Source of the DNA: Cubamyces lactineus
Taxonomy: Eukaryota > Basidiomycota > Agaricomycetes > Polyporales > Polyporaceae
Assembly (NCBI GenBank): GCA_022376465.1
Contig: JACDTU010000001.1
Location: forward strand, 1,674,001 to 1,738,000
Reading direction: 5' to 3'
DNA: 64,000 nt
Shown here: positions 1 to 10,506 of the stretch, piece by piece
Position numbering within the stretch: the first letter of the stretch is position 1
Layout: each line of letters starts with the position of its first letter
Program-made: the position numbers and the translations under genes
Notes under the pieces: generated by a model
Databases searched by the model: none
What the model was told of the DNA's origin: nothing
What the model saw: the letters and a program-made list of their open reading frames with translations, nothing else

Positions 1-3000
1 TCTTCACGCTTTGATTTGGGCGCACTGGGCGGTGACACAGGCTGTAAAAGGGATAGCCGATAGTCATGGCCCTGAGTATGCTATACGGGCAACTACGAAT
101 GTCAGGGTGAATCACTCACGAGTGGCTCGTTGCCAAATAAGCTGCCACGATTCGAGTTCGCTGCTTGACTGGTATCGACGTTACTGTTGCCTGATGTGGT
201 ACGACTGCGTTGGTCCGCCTTTCTGCTCGAGCGCGACTTGTTGGATTGGTTGGGGGGCGACTGGGTACCGCCGCGAGATTGATTGCTCGTCTTGCCTTTC
301 TTCGTAACGTTTTGCCACGAATCACCGCCCTGATCGCCCGGCTCCTCGACGCTGCTGAATACATCCTCGTTCTGCTCGTCTTCTTCCTTGTCGTCGTCCT
401 CGTTTTCGCGATCGCCTTTCTCGCTGGTCCCGTTCTCGTCGGTCGACGCGGCTGCTGGGGCCGGAGGTTCGCTTGCACTCGCACTAGTGGGCGACGGAGA
501 CTTGTCGGTACAGGATGGGGTGCCGCTTTGCACGGTCTCGGCCGCCGCCGTCACCTGCGCATCTCTCCACCGATCTACAGAGCTCTCCGACATCGCCGAT
601 GCAAGCTGATCTGCAGTTGAACTCTCAGCGCTACTTTCAGCTCGAGGCTGGGTTTGGGTATTGAGTGAGGGTTTGGTCGTAGGGCCCCTGGACTGCGCCT
701 TCTGAGGGCCATGCGATCAGTACGACCTGAATGAATCATCGAGGCATACATTACATACCTGTGCCCAGATGTTCTGCGGAGCAAACATGGACTGAGAGCT
801 AGACCAAGCACCCCTAGCGGTCGGGCTTGTTGGACTATTTCCGCCCAAGAAGTGTCCCGCAACGCCCCCTCGGGCGGTCCACGGGTTTGTCTTTCCTCTG
901 GGCGCATTGGTCCCCCACCCGACAGTACGCGGCGTCGAGGGCCCTGGGGCCCCCAATGATGGGAACTCGTTCTGCGGAGGACTGGGAACAACAGATTGGG
1001 TGGCGTCCGAGGAAGACGACTGCGGTCCGATGAGACTGCTCTCGATAGGCTTCGACGCTGCTGATAAAGTAGAGACTCGAGACTCAGCTCCGTGCGATAC
1101 GGGGGATGCGCGGGAATGTGTTACTCACGTTCTAAAGGCTCGTCACCGTTGCCGACGTTGCTCGCATCGTTGGCCGCGTCGGAACGCGTCTGCCCAGATG
1201 CCTCGGAGGTACCTTCAAGTTGAGGCGCAGCATCGCTTGGGCTTCCAATGGTGCTCTGACTTTGTGCTTGGGGGGTCTCGACAGGTGTCGATGTCTGAGT
1301 TACTGTAGCACCCAAGCTGCCGGCCCCAGGATCCAGTGCTGGTGTCGACTCCTCCGTCTGCAGTTCCCCTTGAACATCCTGCTCGGACGCGAGCTGCGCA
1401 GAGGCAGGCGCATCGCGCGACACTTCGACATCCCCCGGAGACCCCGCGGTAGAGGCGTTGGAGGAAAGCTTACTGTCAGCACCCGCGGCGTCCGATGCGT
1501 CTTCCTGGGGTTGCTGCTGCTGTCCTGCGGTGTCGTCAGCGGGTTCGGAGGGACTGCTCGAGGTTTCCAGTTCGGGGGTGTCGGTAGCCTTCGTGTCGGA
1601 TTGCTCTTCCCCGGTTAGCGCTTCCTCCTGTGTGGTTTGTTCCCCTTCAGAGGTCGTGTCTGTCGGAGGAGGACTCTGAGGCGTAGCCCCACCCGCCGCG
1701 CTGCCCGCAGCGTCAGCGGATGTCTCTTGTGAGGGCGACGATGCTGTGTGGGCTGACTCCTCCTGAGGCGCTGTCGTACCACCCTGGTCACCGGAGCCCG
1801 TCGCGTCGCCAGAAGTGGTATCGGAGGCGGGTTCCGCCTCAGCGGGTATCGTCTGATCATCGTCGACGTGGCTTTCTTGCACGGACGACGCATTAGAATC
1901 GGGGAGGGGGGTATCGGAGGCGGGATCGTCCTCGGCGGGGGTCGTAGTCTGACCATTGTCGGTATGATGCTGTTCCTCCACCTCCACGGGCGCTGCAGTC
2001 GCGTCAGTCGAGGGGTCCTGCTGCGAGTCGGTTGTCTCGAGGGCTTCGAGGCCGGTCTCCTGCTGAGCGTGCACCTCCTCGGAGGTCTCTTCAGCGCCTT
2101 CGGAGCCCGCAGTCTCCACCTGGACGTCCTCTTCGACGCCCTCTACACCTAACACGTTTGTCTGGACTTGCTCCTCCGCGATTTCAGGCGTCTCAGTGTC
2201 GTGCACGCCGTCCTCCGGCTGTGGCTTGTCTTGTGCCGTGGGGTGGTCAACTTGTGGAGGAGTGTCTCCGGTGGTCTCGTCGGCAGGCTCGCGGGTGCCG
2301 CCCTCTTCTAGACCGCCTTCGGTCTCGGCGCCAGTAGGTGTCTGGGAAGCCTCCCTCTCGTGGACCGAGGCGTCATCTTCGCCCGCAGTGGCACCCGCAG
2401 GCAGAGGGCTTGCGGGCTCGGCGATATCATCAGTATGCGGAGGTTCGGTGGGCTGGGCATCACCCTCGACGTTCTCGTGCTCTGCCCCGCTCTCTGCAGC
2501 GTGCGTGCCGTGCTCGGCCTGGACCTCTTCGTCGAAGTGGATGAGATCCTCTTCAGCATGTTCAAGCTGCGGTTCTTGATACCCCGTGTGACTTGGGACC
2601 CCGGTGTCGAGCCCGAGGCCGCCGAACATGGGCTCGGGGTAGTCGCCCTCGGTAGTTGAGTATACCGGTGGCTCTCCCGCGTCCGATCCCGTCGCTCGCA
2701 TCTCTTCTTGCTCGGGCAGCTCGTCGAGAGCCCACTCACTGACGGTGGATGCGGCGTCATTGTTCTCCTCATCCAACTCCGGTTCCTCAGGGAGAGGGGA
2801 CGGGGGTGGAGGGGGCGGCGAGGGGATGTCGAGCTCTTTCGAAAGCTCCCAGGCGGGTTTGGGTTTGGGAGTAGACGGAGAGACGACGGGACGTATCTGG
2901 TGGGCAAGACGGAGGACGAGCTGATTGAGGGCGTTGTCGCCATTGGTGAGGCTGTGCACGGCCATTGAGTTTGGCCCCGATGGGAGAGCCGCAGAAGTGC

Positions 3001-3197
3001 ACTCACCTTGAGAGGTCGTCGTGACAGGATTGCAAGTCCCAGAGTGCTAGAGGATGTATACGGAACTGCTCGAGGAAGGCGACCAGAGAGACGGCTTGTG
3101 GGGACTCGTAGTGATGCTGGACGTAGTCGGCTAGATCGGCGTCCGTCCATTGCATAGGGTCCAGCTGCATGTTACAAGATAGATCAATAGAGCTCAT
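1..3197 (-). CDS. Hypothetical acidic low-complexity protein (5' part, runs off left edge)
   Basis: Function not recognised. Exons read as complement of 3197-3007, 2951-1129, 1060-759, 701-120 and 41-1; phases agree at all four junctions and the introns are 55, 68, 57 and 77 nt with GTGAGT or GTATGT donors and AG acceptors. At least 979 residues are encoded and the stop lies outside the window. The first ~90 residues look folded (tryptophan- and leucine-containing, around WTDADLADYVQHHY). Residues ~100-670 are a long Glu/Asp/Ser/Thr/Pro-rich disordered stretch, followed by a Ser/Gly/Pro region with NIWAQ and a Lys/Arg/Asn/Ser-rich part. The start is the first ATG of exon 1. A scaffold or nuclear regulatory role would be a guess. 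The gene model is strong; the product is unknown. Confidence 0.8.
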
Positions 3198-4500
3198 ACC
3201 CGTAATGTGTAGATATGCGCACAGGACGTTTGGGCTTGGTGGATGTACTTATCCGCGGTTGCATGGCGCGTCGTCCACTTGGCTCGATTAGCACATGCTC
3301 AAGGATTCATACAAGCCGACTGCGCTTACCTGGATGTGGTTCGCGATCCTAGGAAGTCGTTGCCGGAGAGCCGGCGCGGTGAAGAGGGATATGATGAAGG
3401 TCGGTATGCAAAATAGGTGGCTGCGAGGGACATGGTTCTTGTGGCAAACGCCCGTGGGTATGGGCCAGGGTAGACAATGCGGTGCGATGAAAAGGAACAA
3501 GGTGGCTTTATTGGGAGCTAGTACTTCTGTCGACAGTCGTGACGGAGAGACAGGTCGTAGGTAGAGGATGAAGAGGATAGATATAAGATGTCAGAGAGAA
3601 GATAACTGGGGCTACCGCAGCGCGAGGCGAATGCACACTCCTGCCATGCGCGCGAAGGCGTCACCTGCGGGGCATGAGAGCGCGGGGGCACTAATCAGGG
3701 ATGGGCCACCGAATGCCGAGTTCTGGACAAAGAGAGCAGAAGAAGGCGTTCATATCGCACCTCAGCAACGCGGCAGAGAACTCTAATCCCATTCAGTCCC
3801 CCGTCCTGCAGTGACCTCCCCTTCATATCGCCCGTCTACCTGCCGCAGACCTGCACAAGCTATGATCCGCTGCTGCTGCAGCAGTTGATCCCCAACAGGA
3901 CACCGACGATACGTTTTGTGATGCGGCGACGAGCAAACGACGATCCCTAGACCTTGCCGCAATGATGATGGTTTTCACTTTGCCTGTTTTGAGTCATCAA
4001 TGGTCGTGGCTGTTGGGCACAGGATCGAGCCATCGGAAGGACTGACAACAGGCAGCTGTGCAAGCAAAGAGTGAAGAGGGACTGCAGAAAGGAGAGAGCA
4101 CGAGGCGAAGGTAGGATGGCAAGAGCTGGTCAGAGTACGTGAAAAAGTGACGAGGAAAAGTCGCCGTGCCGCGCGCTACGCTCGATCGCGTCCCGACTCG
4201 CGTGCATCTCAGAGTCAGAAGCGCGTCCCGCGTCGCCCCACGCGCCGTCAACTACCTCATGCCCACCACGGTGCTTCGAGCCGTGGTGGACGCAGAACGG
4301 TCCAACGGACCAGTCTCAATACACGGTCCATCATGATCCTGCCACGAGTGCAGTATATAATCTCAATTGTGAGTGCTCCTGCATGTCATAGCCTGAATCT
4401 GCGTCCGCGCAAGTACTCCCCGCGACTCTATTGCTCCATGCGGGCCAACGGGATACTTTACCGGACTGTCTATCTGAATGTCCGAGGCTGACATCTGTCT

Positions 4501-4860
4501 TTAGACGTATACGACCTGTCTGGAATCGTCAATGAATGCAGCCTCACAGTGGATGCTCCAGAGCAGTGTCAGCCACATGCTAGTTGCTGCGGGTCTGCAG
4601 CTCCGAGCCTCCCTCTGAATGACCTTGTAGGCCGCCGCAGAGCACCTAGCATTCTTTGATCCAGGTCGACTCCACACTGCAGCAACACTCATGGCCAGCT
4701 TTATCGCCGCAGCCACGCAGTTCCTCAACCGCAATGCACCTGTGGTCTGGGCGCCGTCCCCCGACCTCCCGTCGCGGGTTAGCGACAGGCACGCGTCCTC
4801 GCAAGGCTCGCATAGCTCGCGGAAGTCCCTGAAGGTACCATCGGTAAGTGATCGAACCAT
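4501..4860 (-). CDS. Possible small hypothetical ORF
   Basis: This is an uninterrupted ATG-initiated frame of 119 codons, with eight cysteines and no recognised family. It opens with MVRSLTDGTFRDF and ends in QVVYV. In its favour are a mixed amino-acid composition rather than the Arg/Pro/Ala-rich look of antisense shadows. Against it are the absence of introns in an intron-dense genome and the lack of any family signature. It sits divergently from the gene at 5108. It may be a lineage-specific short protein or chance. Confidence 0.22.
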   Translation of the reverse strand: MVRSLTDGTFRDFRELCEPCEDACLSLTRDGRSGDGAQTTGALRLRNCVAAAIKLAMSVAAVWSRPGSKNARCSAAAYKVIQREARSCRPAATSMWLTLLWSIHCEAAFIDDSRQVVYV

Positions 4861-5008
4861 GCTGTCCACGTTCGTGAGCTGTGGTGCTTATTTTCCTGTG
4901 TGCGCGGAACAATCAGCGTCCAGGCTCTAGCTCAAGCTCAAGTTTTGCTTCCGCCTCCGGTAATTCGCGCTAGTCTTCATACGCGACCCGAGGATTTGCT
5001 CCCGCACG

Positions 5009-5016
5009 TATATAGA
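5009..5016 (+). promoter_or_regulatory. TATA-like box
   Basis: TATATAGA lies 99 bp upstream of the ATG at 5108, at a distance seen for other genes in this window. Another ATG at 5043 falls between the box and the chosen start. Confidence 0.4.
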
Positions 5017-5107
5017 TTTGCTGAACATTTAAACCCACACAGATGTCTCCTCGCGTCGCGCGCGCGATACCTCGACGTCCGTCGGAAGCAGCACGCTGTC
5101 GGGCTCC

Positions 5108-6724
5108 ATGGACGCAGCCGACGTCGCCGCTCTCTGCTGCTCTTCCCACTGTGATCGCACTTGTTGTTTGCCGCCGCGCCTCGTATACTCTCCTGCCAGT
5201 TCTTCTTCGCTTGCTCTTAGTGATACCCCTCCGCCGATTACGCCCCTTGGCCTCGGCTTATCTCCCAATGTCGGTTTTCCCTTGCTCACCCCCGACGGTA
5301 CTTTCCACCTCAACGCCAACGCTCTTTCCGATGTCAAGAAGCCTGGAGGAACCCTAGCTGAACGTCGCGGAGCCAAGGCGCTCGCCCTGCAGCAGGCACC
5401 CACCCTTTCTGACTTGCCGCAGCCCACCGGTCTACTTACTCCCCGCACGCCGGACAGCGCCTCCAGCTTTGCACAACGCATCGTTGGCTTCATCCGCTCT
5501 CCGACACCAGAAAGCACCCTAGTGACCCCGCCCACGCCCGAATATGCTGGCGACCCCTTCGGAGGCAGATCCTCATCCTTCTATAACGACCCGTACTTCT
5601 TCGCCACGGTTCCGGTCTGCCCGCACCCCGACCTGTATGATTTCGACGTGTACAGCGCGCTCCCCGCCCGACCCAAGAACCCGATCGCGAAGACATGTGG
5701 GAAGCAGTCTAGGGTGCGGCTCTTCGTCGCTGCCTCCGATCTCCAGCTCGACGATTCCGACATGGCTGTCAGCCCCCCAAGCTCGCAGACGCACTCCGTT
5801 CCGTGCGCCCGGAGCCCCAGCCTCGATCGCCCCGATAGCGTGTCCCCGCCTCGCACCCCTATATCAGCCCCTCCCCTCACCTTCGACTTCCCGCGCTCTA
5901 CACCCGCTGCTGCTACTGCTGCTGCTAGCAACCCACCATCAGGGTTTCCCTCGAGCTCGCTGCCGTATCTACGCCCGCTGTTGCTACCGCAGAAGTTCGC
6001 CCAGCGGGAGATCGCAGACGCGCAGTCAGCCTCCATTCTTAGCCACGCGACGCCGACCCTCCGTCCGCTCATCCTCCCCCAGGAGCTCGCGCGGCGCGCA
6101 TCTCAGCCCCACCCCTCTCGTCGCTCTCGCCCTCACCCGCGCCTGCGCCCACGTCCAGCAAGCTACCCGCCCAGCGCCGCAGTACTTCGCAGTCATCGGG
6201 CCGCGTTCCACATGGGCACCATCACCGAGGAGACCGTGTCGTGTACGTCGCCCAAATCTATCCCGCGGCCAGACTGCAAGGAGAGCCAGTCGTCCTCGAG
6301 GGAGGGGGCTGCGATGTCAACACGCAAGGAGCAACGCAGGTCACAGCAGATTGACGATATAATCTCACTCCTGGGCCAGTCTGGGATCATCCAAGAACCC
6401 GAGGCTAACGAGGAGCACGACCACATCGACAGTGTCCTGTCCGACACCGACGAGAGTACCGGCATCGCGACCCCGCCATCCATCCTGTCTCAACCCCGAA
6501 GCTCTTCGTCGTTCTCCTTTGTCAGCCACCCACCTGATACCGAGAGTGCTCTATCCATCGAGGTAGTCATGGAGAACCCGCAGGAGGAGGCCAAGAAGGT
6601 AGAGGACATCCTCGAGCTCCTCGCCAGTAGTCCCAGAACGGAGGGTTGCACCGGTGGTAATGTTGATGCGGAGCTTGTAGACGAGGGGGTCGTGGAGGAG
6701 ACGATCTGTGCATACGCTATCTGA
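5108..6724 (+). CDS. Hypothetical Ser/Pro-rich protein, intronless
   Basis: This is a single 538-codon exon with no recognised domain. The N-terminus carries a small cysteine cluster (Cys10, Cys11, Cys15, Cys19, Cys20). The middle is Ser/Pro/Thr-rich with many SP/TP sites (for example LLTPRTPDS, FIRSPTPEST, LVTPPTPEY), which suggests a phosphoregulated, largely disordered protein. The C-terminal ~130 residues are more acidic and probably helical; around residues 415-430 and again 490-510 they repeat the theme D-D/E-I-x-x-L-L. An upstream ATG at 5043 opens a different frame of 104 codons that overlaps this start, so translation may be uORF-controlled. The lack of introns is unusual among its neighbours. 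The ORF is convincing; the function is unknown. Confidence 0.7.
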   Translation: MDAADVAALCCSSHCDRTCCLPPRLVYSPASSSSLALSDTPPPITPLGLGLSPNVGFPLLTPDGTFHLNANALSDVKKPGGTLAERRGAKALALQQAPTLSDLPQPTGLLTPRTPDSASSFAQRIVGFIRSPTPESTLVTPPTPEYAGDPFGGRSSSFYNDPYFFATVPVCPHPDLYDFDVYSALPARPKNPIAKTCGKQSRVRLFVAASDLQLDDSDMAVSPPSSQTHSVPCARSPSLDRPDSVSPPRTPISAPPLTFDFPRSTPAAATAAASNPPSGFPSSSLPYLRPLLLPQKFAQREIADAQSASILSHATPTLRPLILPQELARRASQPHPSRRSRPHPRLRPRPASYPPSAAVLRSHRAAFHMGTITEETVSCTSPKSIPRPDCKESQSSSREGAAMSTRKEQRRSQQIDDIISLLGQSGIIQEPEANEEHDHIDSVLSDTDESTGIATPPSILSQPRSSSSFSFVSHPPDTESALSIEVVMENPQEEAKKVEDILELLASSPRTEGCTGGNVDAELVDEGVVEETICAYAI

Positions 6725-6895
6725 GGGTCGGACTATCGTTGGTCATTATAGAGTTGTTGTATCATTAGTAGGGTATTTGTCGTCGTTTTCTTGACATCTA
6801 GGGTTACGCCTGTATCATCTATCTGTAGCCTGTCATAGTTTGTATCGCGCACACCGTGTGCGCATCTATCTCACTCATGGTCATATGCATCGTGT

Positions 6896-8231
6896 TCAGC
6901 TGTTTTGTATGAACTTCGTCACGAGGGCCTTGAACTCGTTGGGTCTGGGAAGCAAAGCTCAACATCTATCTCGTCGCTATAGAGACAACGAAGACCCTAC
7001 CGTTCAGAGTGAACTACGTGTCGCAAAGCGGATGGTGAGCCAAGTGGAATCGGGATTACGGAGTACAGTAATACGTACCCCAATGACCAGCGTCGAGCCT
7101 TTCGAGGACCATGTTAGGGAAGAATGCTTTGGCCGTATCAATGTTGTGCTTGTTGATATACCTATCGATATATGTTAGCTATCGGCACACCGCTTGCTAC
7201 ACCAGCCTCACGTACTTGCTCTTCTCCCCCTTGATGAACAATGTCGGTCCATCCCATGTACGCTCCCCTGGGGAGTAAGGGAAACCGCCAATGTCCGGGA
7301 TCGCGTTCCCAAGCAGGTTAACCGGTATACGGAAGCGAAGCGGGTGCGGGTGGTGCGCAGTTGGGTGCTCGAGGTTCATGAGCAAGAATGCGCGCGTCAT
7401 AGGATCCTGCAGAACGCCCGGTCAGCACCCGCGCTCTATTAGGCACATGAGAACGCGATACCAACCTGTTCGAACTCGCGAAGGATGCGGTCAGCTTCTT
7501 GGCGCGTCTTGACGTGGCTCTCTTCGATTTTCTTCATGCCGCGGATGTAGCCCTGGAACTCGTCCGAGAGCGCACCGCGCGCGGGCGAGATGTCCGCGAC
7601 TATGAGGTGCGAAAGCAGGTCGGCTGGTAGTCTGGGATCTAATGCGACGGACATGGCTACCTTGCCTCCCCTACAAACACAGCACATCACCTCAGCTATG
7701 CCTCCTCAAGAACGGGAGGGCTGGAGTACGTACATTGAATGTCCGAGGAGCGATATGTTGCTCAGGGAGTGCGTCTGACAGAAGTGAAGGACATCAGTCG
7801 CCATGGCTTCGTAGGTATGTGGTTCTGCATGTGGTGATGTGCCATGGTTTCGTAGATCCTACATGGAGAACATCATGAGCTCTACTTCAAGCGCTGAGCG
7901 AGACGGACGTACCAGAGCATATACAGGTCGTCCCAGATCCTTCATGAACGCTTTCGATAATGAGCCCCAATTTCGTTTCGTGCCGCTATCCGTAAGGCTC
8001 AGTTCCGCCAGCCTTATTTCGTCGCAGAACTCAGACTCACAACAGACCGTGCAAGATGACAAGCGGGTTCCGAGTTTCGTTTCCGTCTGGCGGGACAATC
8101 TTGTCAAAGTGCAGCTCGACTGGCTTGATTTGCGACGATGCCGCGCGACATTGTAGTACTCCAGCGAGCACAGGCCTTGGTCTAGAAACAAAGCGACGGA
8201 AAGTTGAGGACAGCAAGGTTAGTCGTAGCAT
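6896..8231 (-). CDS. Mitochondrial alpha/beta-hydrolase, ABHD11/Imo32 family
   Basis: Eight exons were read as complement of 8231-8041, 7985-7913, 7858-7734, 7670-7466, 7406-7216, 7161-7079, 7013-7001 and 6944-6896, giving 309 residues. The N-terminus (MLRLTLLSSTFRRFVSRPRP) is Arg-rich and acid-free, like a mitochondrial presequence. The oxyanion region is HGLFGTKRNWGSLSK, the nucleophile elbow is GHSMGG with Ser129, and the C-terminal catalytic His is His291 in AGHWVHSERP. All are standard for the ABHD11/Imo32 branch of the alpha/beta-hydrolase fold. The fold and the serine-hydrolase class are clear, while the substrate is not; related proteins act in the mitochondrial matrix. Exon 7 is only 13 nt and is needed to join W289 to the His291 segment. 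Confidence 0.9.
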
Positions 8232-8394
8232 GATGAACGTCGTCGAAGGGGTGCAAGTGTAAGCCGGTTGGAACCGTTAAGTTAGGTCGGGCGCGGTGAC
8301 GCACGGCCAAACGATAAGATTAGATTGTCTTGAGGCGTCTATCTAAGTACGCCTTACCGCTTTGAGCGGTCGCCCCTGCCCTAAACTACGCGTG

Positions 8395-10080
8395 ATGAAA
8401 ACGCGTCGCCAATTTTTCTTGGGAACGTCTGCTTGTCGTCGTCCACGACGGGCACCTTCTTGAATGGTGAGTCGCTCTGTCGCTTTTTTCCCCTTCGACG
8501 CGATGATACTTTTCGTTTACTCGAGCGGCGCGGCTCTACCAAGCGGCGTTCGCGATGACTCGAGATTTATTTGTCATAGTTACACTGATCGGTTTTTGCC
8601 TTTCGCTCAAATATGCCACATACTAACCTTCCAACTCCTTGCAGATCATCTTGTTCGTCGACTTTCACCATGTGTGCCCCAGCTGAGTGAACTCGGATAG
8701 TACGGAACGGATGTCCTTTGGTGAGTGACCTCCAGTTCTGTGTCCTTTCGTCGACCCGCGACGAGATGATCCAAACTTCAAACTAGAGTATCTGAGAGCT
8801 ACACCGCTCGATGCTTTTATCATATCTGTCAATCCACTGATCCCTGCCATACAACTGTTGCGGCTGTTGAACGACGTACTGACCATCCGCCTTCCGTACT
8901 TCTTTAGATATTCCGGCACTGTTGGTGCAAGTATACTTCCTGTACTTACTTGGTGAGTATCTCCTCCTGTCATTCGCCGTGATGCAACAATGGAGTTACC
9001 GCCTGATCGTATGTCTACGGACGTGCGAGTTCATGACGACAATTCCACGGCTGTATTTTTATACTCTGAGCCTCATTATTACGTTTCGTCGATCACCGAG
9101 CTAACTCTTTGGTTAGTTATAGGTTAGGTACACGATGCACAATGGATGATTTGTCTCGCTGTAGCGTTTGCGAAGTTCAGATGGTGAGTACTCTTCTCAT
9201 ACACCACCCTATGATGTTTTATCACGACGGTCTTCGTACTATCACTGCCGAAAATGCCCGCCACAGCTCAATTCTCTCGGGCACCCCCATCTGATCTCTT
9301 GGCTTCGTTGCTGTATAGAATTCGTTGCTGATCATATCTCCTATAGTATCGTCCGAGGGTACTCTCGTGGTTCTTACACGCTATTCATCGGTGAGTCATT
9401 TGCCTCCCCTTGTTGTTCTCTTGGTACGGATGAGTCACCATACAAATAATCAACTAGAAGCTGTTGCTGAGCTTCGGCCTTGATTGATATCACTGGTTTC
9501 TGAACCCTCTTGGAAGTCTACCGACTTTCTCTCAGTTGCTGACCTCGGTCTCGTCAGGTCCTCGAATACTGATGCTGTATACCCTAATCCTGCTGCGAAG
9601 TACATGCTGTTGAACGTATCGTAGGTAGTGTAGATGTTAGCTACTCGAAAATATTAGAAATGTTTTTGTTGACCAATGCAGCGCTTGCGCCTGTCTGTCT
9701 CCGCCGACTGCTTCATCTAGTTCAATGGTGCGTAGTGAAATTACCCTTACAACGAAGTTCGTCTATTCTGATCTCGTCATAGAGTATGGATTTTGTACCT
9801 TGCAGTTTTGTGTATCATGAGGTGGGTCTTTGTTCCCGGAATATCCGGAGTCTCAGGACTGGCACCCAGCTGACCACTTGTGCCTTGGCTGTGACCCACA
9901 CACGATCGGTCTCCGATATCCAACTGCACTCGGAGGATCCAAATCCGACGAACAGTCGGAAAACGTTGACGTGCAGGAGCCGGCCACCATACATGAGATC
10001 GTCCGCTGCGCAAGGTACGCTGTTTTCCCGTCCGCCCTGTCGGAGGTGTCAATACACGCGAGCGGCGAGGGCGGTGAGTT
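8395..10080 (+). pseudogene. Probable decayed multi-TM (DUF6533/DUF6534-like) gene
   Basis: Boundaries are approximate. Five GTGAGT donors (8467, 8721, 8953, 9184, 9391) mark a series of short exon-like blocks. Several translate to membrane-like segments: IPALLVQVYFLYLL before 8953, VHDAQWMICLAVAFAKFR before 9184, and IVRGYSRGSYTLFI before 9391. Two more are SVADLGLVRSSNTDAVYP near 9530-9580 and RLRLSVSADCFI near 9685. Their order and flavour recall fungal seven-TM proteins of the DUF6534 type. Phase-consistent joining meets in-frame stops (TGA near 9481, TAG near 9718), so I read it as a pseudogene. An intact gene with splicing I failed to see, or a non-coding transcript, remains possible. 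Family assignment is from memory and weak. Confidence 0.35.
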
Positions 10081-10506
10081 GTACATCACTTGGGATCGTT
10101 CACTATGCTTCGACTTATGGTGGATGTATTAGCGGCCCGCACATCATGAACCTTGCCTGCCCTGGACTGTCACACCCTTGCACATCGATGGAGCGCAAAG
10201 CGGTTTGATCGGTAAGTCCGAGGGAGACATGAATGCACAGTCCAGGTAAATGCTCCGGCAGCGGTGAGCTATCATGGGGCTTCCCTTGCTCATTCCATGT
10301 TCGCGTTTCCTCTGCGCCGCCATGCCGTTTGAGCGCCGATAGGTTCTCCCCAAAGCATCTGTTCTCCCGGTCCTGGAACACCCACCGCCGCCCGATCTCG
10401 TGCAGTCGTTTATTCGCCCCGCAGCTCTGACGGAGCGCTGTATAAATGTCGGTCCAGCCGATGCCTGGAGCCCATCGAACGCACGCTCTCCGAAATCTTC
10501 ACTCGC
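10081..10506 (+). other. Upstream region of the tannase gene
   Basis: This is non-coding as far as I can see. It carries the TATA box of the gene that follows and no other recognised element. Confidence 0.4.
10441..10447 (+). promoter_or_regulatory. TATA box of tannase/feruloyl esterase gene
   Basis: TATAAAT is located 66 bp before the ATG at 10507, a normal core-promoter distance for a fungal inducible gene. Confidence 0.55.

Larger units (their letters stand above)
3198..5107. other. Intergenic region, divergent promoters
   Basis: This gap separates the minus-strand acidic protein from the plus-strand Ser/Pro-rich gene, so it should hold both promoters. I see no tRNA, repeat or recognised gene in it. 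One minus-strand reading frame at 4501-4860 is listed separately as a weak candidate, and a TATA-like box lies at 5009. Confidence 0.5.

Noticed and set aside
8037..8262. Plus-strand small frames over the hydrolase first exon
   Set aside because: They are antisense to the presequence and first beta-strand of the ABHD11-like gene.
9786..10208. Plus-strand frame of 140 codons as a separate gene
   Set aside because: Its best part fits as the tail of the decayed multi-TM gene; the remainder crosses apparent splice sites.
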